Assembly: GCA_913055695.1 (NCBI GenBank)
Contig: CAJXKF010000003.1
Location: 62,001 to 126,000 of the forward strand
Direction: 5' to 3'
Length of the DNA stretch: 64,000 nucleotides
Source of the DNA: an uncultured Methylophaga sp.
GTDB lineage: Bacteria > Pseudomonadota > Gammaproteobacteria > Nitrosococcales > Methylophagaceae
Part shown: positions 57,233 to 64,000 of the stretch, piece by piece
How the letters are laid out: each line of letters begins with the position of its first letter
Position numbering within the stretch: position 1 is the first letter of the stretch
Program-made: the position numbers and the translations under genes
The notes under the pieces: model-generated
The model's database searches: none
Seen by the model: only the letters and a program-made list of their open reading frames with translations
What the model was told of the DNA's origin: nothing

Positions 57233-59611
57233 ATGGGTGATTTTCAGGATAGCCAACTAGATAAAACCGCGTTGGAGCAGATTCATGCCTACTGGCGTGC
57301 CTGTAACTACCTCGCCGCGGGCATGATTTATCTGCAGGATAACCCCCTGCTTCGTGCCAAGCTCAAACCGACGCACATCAAAAACCGCCTGCTGGGTCAT
57401 TGGGGCGCGAGCCCGGGTTTGAGTTTCACCTATATCCATATGAACCGGCTGATCAACAAGCTTGATCTCAATACCATTTTCCTCGCCGGCCCCGGACATG
57501 GCGCGCCTGGTGTACTGGCACCGGTGTATCTGGAAGGCACTTATTCGGAAATCTATCCCAATAAAAGTGAAGATATCGAAGGCCTGCGTCAGTTCTTCAA
57601 ATCCTTTTCTTTTCCGGGTGGCATCGGCAGTCACTGCACGCCGGAAACGCCGGGCTCAATTCATGAGGGAGGTGAACTGGGCTACAGTTTATCTCATGCC
57701 TTTGGCGCGGCTTTCGATAATCCGGATCTGATTGTCACGGTGATGGTCGGTGACGGTGAGGCTGAAACAGGGCCGCTGGCGACCTCCTGGCATTCCAATA
57801 AGTTTTTGAACCCGAAACGAGATGGCGCCGTGTTGCCGGTGCTGCATCTCAATGGTTACAAGATTAATAACCCGACCCTGCTGTCACGGATTTCGCATGA
57901 AGAACTGGAAGACCTGTTCAAAGGCTACGGTTGGACACCGTATTTTGTTGAAGGCGATGAGCCGATGGAGATGCATGCCAAGATGGCATCAACCATGGAG
58001 CAATGCATCAAGGAGATAAAAGCTATTCAACAACAGGCGCAGAGTGATGACAAAGTCGAGCGCCCGCGCTGGCCGATGATTGTACTGCGTAGCCCCAAAG
58101 GCTGGACCGGCCCTGATAATGTCGATGGTCACCGGGTTGAAGGGTATTGGCGCGCGCATCAGGTGCCACTGGCTGGCGTCAGAGACAATGCCCAGCATCT
58201 GAAACAACTGGAAGACTGGCTGTTGAGCTATCGTCCGCATGAGCTGTTTGATGATGACGGGCGCCTGATTCCGGAACTGAGAGCACTCGCGCCCAGGGGA
58301 AGCAAACGCATGAGTGCCAACCCGCATGCCAACGGTGGACTGGTGCGCAAAGACCTGAAAATGCCGGACTTTCATGATTATGCGGTTGAGGTCAGCTTCC
58401 CCGGCACGAATGCCGTTGAGAACACCCGTCCTTTGGGCCGTTTTCTGCGGGATATCATGAAAAAGAATAGGCACAACTTCCGCCTGTTCGGGCCTGATGA
58501 AAACACTTCGAATAAACTCGATGATGTCTATGAAGCCAGCAAGAAGCTGTGGATGGCTGATCTGCTGCCGGAAGATGAAGACGGCGGTCAGTTATCCCGA
58601 GATGGTCGGGTGCTGGAGATGCTCTCCGAGCATACACTGGAAGGCTGGCTTGAGGGCTATCTGCTGACCGGCCGCCATGGCTTTTTATCCAGCTATGAGG
58701 CCTTTGTGCATGTGATTGATTCGATGTTCAATCAACACGCCAAGTGGCTCGATATCTGTAATCAGATTGACTGGCGGGCCCCCTTATCATCGCTCAACCT
58801 GCTGATCACCAGCACCGTCTGGCGTCAGGATCATAACGGCTTTACCCATCAGGATCCGGGCTTTCTGGATCTGGTCGTCAACAAGAGCCCCAGCGTCTGT
58901 CGCATTTACCTGCCACCGGATGCCAATTGCCTGTTATCGGTCGCCGATCATTGTCTGCGGGCTGATAATTACGTCAATGTGATCGTTGCCGATAAACAGA
59001 AACATCTGCAGTTTCTGACTATGGATGAGGCTGTCAAACACTGCACCAAGGGGCTGGGAATCTGGGACTGGGCCAGTTCCGATCAAGGGCAGGAACCAGA
59101 TGTGGTGATGGTCGGCTGCGGCGATATTCCCACCCAGGAAGCGCTGGCTGCTATTGCCCTGTTGCATGAGCATTTCCCTGATCTCAAAGTGCGCTTCATC
59201 AATGTCGTCGATCTGTTTAAATTACTGCCGGATACCGAGCATCCGCACGGGCTCAAAGACAAAGATTTCGACAGTCTGTTTACCCGCGACAAACCGGTGA
59301 TTTTCAACTTCCACGGCTATCCCTGGCTGGTGCACCGGCTGGCTTACCGGCGGACCAATCACATGAACATTCATGTGCGGGGCTATAAGGAGAAAGGTAA
59401 TATCAACACGCCGCTGGAACTGGCGATTCAGAATGAAATCGACCGCTTCAGCCTGGCAATGGATGTGATAGACCGTGTCGACCGGCTGCAGACCATCGGT
59501 GCCCATGCCAAACAGCAACTGAAAGATGCGCAGATTGAATGCCGTCTCTATGCCTATGAGTACGGCGTTGATAAACCCGAGTATGCGGACTGGGTCTGGC
59601 CCGGCCAGTAA
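57233..59611 (+). CDS. xfp: Xylulose-5-phosphate/fructose-6-phosphate phosphoketolase
   Basis: The TPP enzyme splits xylulose 5-P (and perhaps fructose 6-P) with phosphate into acetyl phosphate and glyceraldehyde 3-P or erythrose 4-P. The blocks [40 protein letters not shown] and the TPP-binding [19 protein letters not shown] are complete, as are [16 protein letters not shown] (VWRQDHNG...) and the C-terminal region. Length 792 residues is normal. AGAGGA precedes the ATG. ackA follows after 9 bp, so acetyl phosphate can be turned into acetate and ATP. A 149-bp gap upstream has no identified promoter. Confidence 0.96.
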   Translation: MGDFQDSQLDKTALEQIHAYWRACNYLAAGMIYLQDNPLLRAKLKPTHIKNRLLGHWGASPGLSFTYIHMNRLINKLDLNTIFLAGPGHGAPGVLAPVYLEGTYSEIYPNKSEDIEGLRQFFKSFSFPGGIGSHCTPETPGSIHEGGELGYSLSHAFGAAFDNPDLIVTVMVGDGEAETGPLATSWHSNKFLNPKRDGAVLPVLHLNGYKINNPTLLSRISHEELEDLFKGYGWTPYFVEGDEPMEMHAKMASTMEQCIKEIKAIQQQAQSDDKVERPRWPMIVLRSPKGWTGPDNVDGHRVEGYWRAHQVPLAGVRDNAQHLKQLEDWLLSYRPHELFDDDGRLIPELRALAPRGSKRMSANPHANGGLVRKDLKMPDFHDYAVEVSFPGTNAVENTRPLGRFLRDIMKKNRHNFRLFGPDENTSNKLDDVYEASKKLWMADLLPEDEDGGQLSRDGRVLEMLSEHTLEGWLEGYLLTGRHGFLSSYEAFVHVIDSMFNQHAKWLDICNQIDWRAPLSSLNLLITSTVWRQDHNGFTHQDPGFLDLVVNKSPSVCRIYLPPDANCLLSVADHCLRADNYVNVIVADKQKHLQFLTMDEAVKHCTKGLGIWDWASSDQGQEPDVVMVGCGDIPTQEALAAIALLHEHFPDLKVRFINVVDLFKLLPDTEHPHGLKDKDFDSLFTRDKPVIFNFHGYPWLVHRLAYRRTNHMNIHVRGYKEKGNINTPLELAIQNEIDRFSLAMDVIDRVDRLQTIGAHAKQQLKDAQIECRLYAYEYGVDKPEYADWVWPGQ

Positions 59612-59620
59612 AGCTTGTTA

Positions 59621-60826
59621 ATGAAACATATTCTGGTTATCAACTGCGGCAGTTCCTCGGTCAAATTCAAAATCATTGCCTTGCCGGCCGCAACCACCCT
59701 GCTGTCCGGCGTGGTCACTGGGATTGGCGAGACAACCGGCGTCCACCAGTTGACCTGTTGTATCAGCGAGAGGTCGGAAAACACTGAGGAAACAGCCGGA
59801 TTTTCTAATCACGCTGCCGCATTTGAAACTGTGCAGCGTGATCTGAACCAAAAGTTGCAACAAACCGATCTCAGGCTTGATGCCATCGGTCACCGGGTGG
59901 TTCATGGCGGCGCGGAATTCATTGAGCCGGTACAGTTGACGCCTAGTATTGTCGACAAAATAGCCGGGCTTGAACAGCTGGCGCCGCAACACCTGCCTGG
60001 TAATCTGCAGGGAATCCGTCTGTGCTTGGCGCTGTTCGCGGAGCTGCCTCAGGTCGCGGTATTCGACAGCGCCTTTCATCACACAATGCCTGAATATGCC
60101 TATCGTTATCCGGTGCCGGAACGCTGGTTCAGGGCGTTTGGCATTCGTCGGTATGGCTTTCACGGCAGTTCGCACCAGTATGTGGCCGGCAAAGCGGCTG
60201 AAATGCTGTCAAAACCACTGGAACAACTCAATCTCATCACCCTGCATCTCGGTAATGGCGACAGTGCCTGCGCTATCCGCCAGGGTAAAAGTATTGATAC
60301 CTCGATGGGCTTTACGCCGCTGGAAGGGCTGATGATGGGCAGCCGCAGTGGTGATCTGGATGCCTCGGTTCCGCTATATCTTCAGCAAAAGCATGGCATG
60401 ACCGCCGATGAGGTTGCTTCTCAGCTCAACTTTGAATCGGGTCTTCAGGCTATCTGCGGCTCGCATGATATGCGCGAGATAGTCGAGCGGGTTGAGCACA
60501 ATGATCCGGAAGCCAGGCTGGCGCTGGAGATGTTTGTTTACCATGTGCGCAAATACATCGGTGCCTATCTTGTCGCCTTGGGGCGGGTCGATGCCTTGGT
60601 GTTTACCGGCGGTATCGGTGAAAACGCCAGCCTGATCCGTGCACGTTGCTGTGAAGGTTTAAGCCAGTTCGGTGTGGCGCTGGATAAGCAGAAAAATGTC
60701 GATAGCAAGGATCAGTCAGCGGATATCTCCAGCACTGATAGTGCAATCCGGGTGCTGGTCATCGCCACTGATGAGGAATTGCAAATCGCGCGCGAAGCCA
60801 GTGCATTGCTGGGTTTTAACGACTAG
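59621..60826 (+). CDS. ackA: Acetate kinase
   Basis: AckA converts acetyl phosphate and ADP to acetate and ATP, reversibly. The N-terminal HILVINCGSSSVKFKI, GHRVVHGG, FHHTMPEYAYRYPVP, RRYGFHGSSHQYV and MGFTPLEGLMMGSRSGDLDA are all intact, as is FTGGIGENASLIR. Length is 401 residues. ATG 59621 gives the family start; a TTG two codons earlier is dismissed. It directly follows xfp and no pta is near, so xfp probably supplies its substrate. Confidence 0.97.
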   Translation: MKHILVINCGSSSVKFKIIALPAATTLLSGVVTGIGETTGVHQLTCCISERSENTEETAGFSNHAAAFETVQRDLNQKLQQTDLRLDAIGHRVVHGGAEFIEPVQLTPSIVDKIAGLEQLAPQHLPGNLQGIRLCLALFAELPQVAVFDSAFHHTMPEYAYRYPVPERWFRAFGIRRYGFHGSSHQYVAGKAAEMLSKPLEQLNLITLHLGNGDSACAIRQGKSIDTSMGFTPLEGLMMGSRSGDLDASVPLYLQQKHGMTADEVASQLNFESGLQAICGSHDMREIVERVEHNDPEARLALEMFVYHVRKYIGAYLVALGRVDALVFTGGIGENASLIRARCCEGLSQFGVALDKQKNVDSKDQSADISSTDSAIRVLVIATDEELQIAREASALLGFND

Positions 60827-60949
60827 CGCGAATTTCATTCTTATGGATTAATCAGAAAAATTCTGAGGGTGAACTCACTACTTTAACTATTGTTCAGCTC
60901 AATCAGATTTGTAGCATAGGCCACGTGTTTTTGAATCAACGGAGGTTTT

Positions 60950-61693
60950 ATGACTACCGCACTAAAAACGTTTTCCATTTTCGCTGCAGTCAGCCTGGCA
61001 TCAGCGACCACGACCATGGCCTATGCCAAAGATGACAAAGTCCTGGAATCCTACAAGGAAGGTCCCTGGGTTGAAGTCATTGAGAAAACCACGGTCACTG
61101 ACAAGCAGTTGGAACGTTACGCGGAGTTACAAAAGGAAGTTTCAAAGATTAACCAGAACTTCGCTAAGAAGATCGATGAAGCACCTAATAACGTGATGAA
61201 ACAGTCGCTGATTCGTCAGGCGACCATCAGTCGTTATGTTGTGGTGACTGAAAGTGGCTTCGATTATGACCTGTACGAAATGATTGATGTGGCGGTTAAA
61301 ACCGACCCGATCATGCGTGCACGTGTTAACAGTCTGGCGAATGTCGATGTTGGCGTCGATATGATCAAAGGCGTCACCTATACACCGATAACAGCACGTG
61401 AACCGGTGCAGGCTGAAAAAGTCGATGCAGACTTCAGCCAGCAAATGCTCAAAAGATATGCCGCAGTGCAGGACGACATCAAGATGATTCGTTCAGAGTA
61501 TTCAGAAAAGATTGCTCAAGCTGACACTCGGGCGGAAGAGCGTGACCTGCTGGTAGAAGCGCATCGTGAGATTGCCGATGCCATTGAAGCAGCCGGCCTG
61601 TATCGTGAAGAGTACGGCAATATTTCACTTGCCATGCAACAGGACCCTGAGCTTCGTAGCCAGGTCCAGAAAATGATTAAGCAAAGCTCTTAA
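60950..61693 (+). CDS. Secreted protein with duplicated DUF4168-like domain
   Basis: A 247-residue protein with a signal peptide ending MAYAKD and two homologous helical domains (about residues 48-130 and 155-245). Each begins LERYAELQKEV or LKRYAAVQDDI and ends in a Y..I..A...DP..R..V pattern (YEMIDVAVKTDPIMRARV, YGNISLAMQQDPELRSQV). Single DUF4168 domains are known; function is unknown. GGAGG lies 6 nt before the ATG. A strong terminator follows. It may be periplasmic. Confidence 0.78.
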   Translation: MTTALKTFSIFAAVSLASATTTMAYAKDDKVLESYKEGPWVEVIEKTTVTDKQLERYAELQKEVSKINQNFAKKIDEAPNNVMKQSLIRQATISRYVVVTESGFDYDLYEMIDVAVKTDPIMRARVNSLANVDVGVDMIKGVTYTPITAREPVQAEKVDADFSQQMLKRYAAVQDDIKMIRSEYSEKIAQADTRAEERDLLVEAHREIADAIEAAGLYREEYGNISLAMQQDPELRSQVQKMIKQSS

Positions 61694-61707
61694 TCAGTGA
61701 TGACCTT

Positions 61708-61742
61708 AAGCCCGGCTCGGCTTTGTCGAGCCGGGCTTTTTT
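61708..61742. terminator. Terminator after the DUF4168 gene
   Basis: AAGCCCGGCTCG pairs with CGAGCCGGGCTT across a short loop and is followed by T6. It lies between convergent genes. Confidence 0.9.
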
Positions 61743-61757
61743 ATGTCTGAATTATCT

Positions 61758-62273
61758 TTATTGCTGCAATTTCTGCATGCTGTCCTGTGCACCCATCGCC
61801 TCGGCCAGCATCAATGCGGTTTTACCATCTTGAGTCGCAGCATGTTTATCCGCGCCCTTCTCCAGCAACAAATCGATAATCTCTGTCTGATTAAACATCG
61901 CGGCAAACATCAGAGGGGTTTTACCATCAGGTGTGGTGGCATTCACATTGGCACCATATTCAATCAGCAAGGCGGCAATATCAGCATAGCCCTTGAAAGC
62001 CACACCGGCCAGAGGCGTTTGCTGCCGGTCATTTGCCAGCTCCGGATCAGCACCGTTTTCCAGCAGCAGTTTAGTCATTGCATAGTGGCCGTTATAACTC
62101 GCCAGCATCAGCAGACTGTCGCCGTTGCCATTTCTGAGATTTGCCGGCAGCCCCATTGCCAGTGGCTGCGCCAATTCGGCAGTCCGGCCTGACCGGACCA
62201 GTTCAAAAACTGTCTGCGCCAGCTCCAAAGTCTGTTCGTCCATTTCTGAAATATCCGCTGTGTTTTCGTTCAT
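61758..62273 (-). CDS. Ankyrin-repeat protein next to catalase
   Basis: A 171-residue protein with four ankyrin repeats (GDSLLMLASYNGHYAMTKLL, QTPLAGVAFKGYADIAALLI, KTPLMFAAMFNQTEIIDLLL, KTALMLAEAMG). No signal peptide is present, so it is cytoplasmic, unlike the periplasmic AnkB that accompanies KatB in Pseudomonas. It is divergent from the catalase gene, 373 bp apart. A role in catalase protection or assembly is inferred from this known ankyrin-catalase association. Confidence 0.85.
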   Translation of the reverse strand: MNENTADISEMDEQTLELAQTVFELVRSGRTAELAQPLAMGLPANLRNGNGDSLLMLASYNGHYAMTKLLLENGADPELANDRQQTPLAGVAFKGYADIAALLIEYGANVNATTPDGKTPLMFAAMFNQTEIIDLLLEKGADKHAATQDGKTALMLAEAMGAQDSMQKLQQ

Positions 62274-62646
62274 ATCGCCTCCTTTGCTATCCGTTCCTTT
62301 ATGACCTGCTCAGTTAACTTTTTACGTCAGACACTAGTTACGATAACAGCGGTTCATAAAAACAGGGGGTCGAATTAGTCAATTTTGGGGCTTAAGTCAG
62401 AAAAATCCTGATTCCATGACGGTAAATTTCCATAGAAGCCAATCACCAAACTGAAGTAGGGTGAATGGGTAACAAGCAACACCGTGATCCAATTCGATGG
62501 CTTTATGAGCACAGAGACAGGATCAGCTTGGTGTCAGCACATTGCCAGCATCGTGCACGCTCCTGTCTCGTAAAACTTGCTTATGCAGCTGCCAGCCCGG
62601 GCAGGAAAATCCTGTCTGACAACGGATTTTTGAGAGGAGACAATGA
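62274..62646. other. Catalase leader/divergent region with alternative inverted repeats
   Basis: This 373-bp gap has arm A (62514-62523, GAGACAGGAT), arm B (62561-62569, TCCTGTCTC), arm C (62602-62606, CAGGA) and arm D (62609-62617, ATCCTGTCT). A pairs with B or with D over 9 bp, and C pairs with D. GAGGAG near 62633 is the ribosome site of catalase. A 61-codon frame (62465-62650) spans all arms and overlaps the catalase ATG as ATGA. No clear OxyR motif was found by eye. Confidence 0.5.
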
Positions 62647-64000
62647 ATGAGCAAAGCCAATAAACCCACCACCAACGATGCCGGCATTCCTGTCAACAGT
62701 GACCAGCACTCCCTGACAGTTGGACCTGATGGGCCAATTTTATTGCATGATCACTATCTCATCGAACAGATGGCCCAGTTCAACCGTGAGCGGATTCCGG
62801 AGAGACAGCCTCATGCCAAGGGCGGCGGCGCTTTTGGTCACTTTGAAGTCACCAATGATGTCAGTGAGTACACCAAGGCAGCGGTATTTCAGCCCGGCAC
62901 CAAAACTGATGTATTGATCCGCTTCTCCACCGTTGCCGGTGAGCGTGGCAGCCCTGATACGTGGCGCGATCCCCGTGGTTTTGCCGTCAAGTTCTATACC
63001 TCTGAGGGGAACTATGATCTGGTCGGCAACAACACGCCGGTCTTTTTTATCCGGGATCCGCTTAAATTCCAGCACTTCATCCGCTCGCAGAAACGCCGCG
63101 CCGATACCAACCTGCGTGACCACGATATGCAGTGGGATTTCTGGACGCTCTCCCCGGAATCAGCGCATCAGGTGACCTGGCTGATGGGCGATCGTGGCAT
63201 TCCTAAAAGCTGGCGGCATATGAATGGTTACGGCAGCCATACCTATATGTGGGTCAATGCTGAAGGTGAAAAATTCTGGGTTAAATATCATTTCAAAACC
63301 GATCAGGGTATCGATTTTCTGACCCAGGAAGAGGCCGATAAACTGGCCGGTGAAGATGGGGATTATCATACCCGTGATCTGTATCAGGCGATTGAGAACG
63401 GAGAGAATCCGAGCTGGACGCTGAAAATGCAGATCATGCCGATGGCTGATGCCGAAAAGTACCGCTTCAATCCGTTCGACCTGACCAAGGTCTGGCCGCA
63501 TGACGATTATCCGCTGATTGAAGTGGGCAAACTGACCCTGACCCGCAACCCGACCGATTACCATACCGAAATCGAACAGGCTGCATTTGAGCCCAACAGC
63601 CTGGTACCAGGTATTGGTGCCAGTCCCGATAAAATGCTGCTGGGTCGATTGTTTGCTTATTCTGATGCCCACCGCGCCCGGCTCGGCGTCAATTACAAAC
63701 AGATTCCGGTGAACCGCCCCAAAGTCGAGGTCAACAGCTACAGCAAGGATGGCGCGATGCGCGTGCAGAATGTCTCGGATCCGGTTTATGCGCCCAACTC
63801 CAAGGGCGGTCCGCATGCAGACTCCGAGCATTATCCGGAAGACACGACCTGGCCCATTGACGGCCAGATGATGCGACAGGCTTATACCCTGCATCCTGAA
63901 GATGATGACTTCGGTCAGCCCCGGACTCTGCTTCGTGAGGTGATGGATGACGCCGCGCGTGAGCGTTTCGTCAATAATGTGGCCGGTCACCTGTCCGACG
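62647..64000 (+). CDS. katA: Small-subunit heme catalase (3' end outside window)
   Basis: Monofunctional catalase dismutating hydrogen peroxide. The 451 visible residues start at ATG 62647. The distal site is [17 protein letters not shown] (catalytic His), [14 protein letters not shown] holds the Asn, and [14 protein letters not shown] contains the proximal heme tyrosine. The frame is open to the window end and the protein so far fits a clade 3 small-subunit enzyme (about 480-500 residues in all). GAGGAG lies about 8 nt before the ATG. The gene may be co-translated with the upstream 61-codon frame. Confidence 0.95.
   Translation, partial: MSKANKPTTNDAGIPVNSDQHSLTVGPDGPILLHDHYLIEQMAQFNRERIPERQPHAKGGGAFGHFEVTNDVSEYTKAAVFQPGTKTDVLIRFSTVAGERGSPDTWRDPRGFAVKFYTSEGNYDLVGNNTPVFFIRDPLKFQHFIRSQKRRADTNLRDHDMQWDFWTLSPESAHQVTWLMGDRGIPKSWRHMNGYGSHTYMWVNAEGEKFWVKYHFKTDQGIDFLTQEEADKLAGEDGDYHTRDLYQAIENGENPSWTLKMQIMPMADAEKYRFNPFDLTKVWPHDDYPLIEVGKLTLTRNPTDYHTEIEQAAFEPNSLVPGIGASPDKMLLGRLFAYSDAHRARLGVNYKQIPVNRPKVEVNSYSKDGAMRVQNVSDPVYAPNSKGGPHADSEHYPEDTTWPIDGQMMRQAYTLHPEDDDFGQPRTLLREVMDDAARERFVNNVAGHLSD

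Noticed and set aside
60852-60866. Small palindrome TCAGAA-AAA-TTCTGA after ackA as a terminator
   Set aside because: Six AT-rich pairs and no T-run; too weak.
63160-63990. 276-codon minus-strand frame opposite catalase
   Set aside because: The plus strand encodes an intact catalase with all active-site residues.

Overview
This window is 64 kb of ordinary, densely coded chromosome from a gammaproteobacterium of moderate GC. Gene orders match those known from E. coli and Pseudomonas: gloB/yafS/rnhA/dnaQ, grpE-dnaK-dnaJ-dapB, lolB-ispE-tRNA-Gln-prs-rplY-pth-ychF, hemA-prfA, tesA against ybbA-ybbP, and mrcB followed by a TPR lipoprotein. A phosphoketolase-acetate kinase pair, a cyanide-insensitive-type bd oxidase and an ergothioneine pair suggest a free-living aerobic, perhaps methylotrophic, bacterium (Thiotrichales/Methylophaga-like is a guess, not shown). 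I see no prophage, integrase, transposase gene or CRISPR array.

Layout. 1-1.6 kb: end of PBP1b and its probable activator LpoP. 1.7-6.5 kb (minus): dapB, dnaJ, dnaK, grpE, with two excellent sigma-32 heat-shock promoters, and a 132-bp MITE-like element just upstream. 6.6-9.8 kb: dnaQ, rnhA, a YafS-like methyltransferase, gloB and a His-rich lipoprotein. 9.8-14.2 kb (minus): two MscS-family channels around pyrD and a DUF2797 gene, plus a DUF432-like gene. 14.2-22.4 kb (plus): mltD, trmL, an unknown 522-residue protein and a 1421-residue membrane c-di-GMP protein (two binding-protein domains, two PAS, GGDEF, EAL, CZB-like tail). 22.4-25.4 kb: glnK-amtB with a sigma-54-type promoter, a uracil-DNA glycosylase-like gene, a small secreted protein and tRNA-Met.

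25.4-33.4 kb (minus): pldA, ychF, pth, rplY, prs, tRNA-Gln, ispE, lolB and a TPR lipoprotein. 33.5-36.9 kb (plus): hemA, prfA, a small secreted protein and a CBS protein; prmC is absent from its usual place. 36.9-44.2 kb: hemF, tsaC, purD, a LOG-family gene, hemN with an FNR-type box, a ClC protein and tRNA-Leu. Three tetrapyrrole genes (hemA, hemF, hemN) lie within 9 kb, and both the oxygen-dependent and the oxygen-independent coproporphyrinogen oxidase are present. 44.3-50.5 kb: a VC0807-family membrane protein, the cio-type bd oxidase with a DUF2474-like small subunit, and chaB-egtD-egtB. 50.7-57.1 kb: tesA, ybbAB, a 56-residue membrane protein, a DUF2238-like protein and a PAS-GGDEF cyclase. 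57.2-64 kb: phosphoketolase, acetate kinase, a duplicated DUF4168 protein, an ankyrin protein and a catalase that runs off the window.

The strongest candidates for something undescribed are the catalase leader (alternative RNA pairings inside a 61-codon upstream ORF that overlaps the catalase start by ATGA), the giant c-di-GMP protein and its unknown neighbour, the MITE-like element, and the xfp-ackA-DUF4168 cluster. None is proven by sequence alone.
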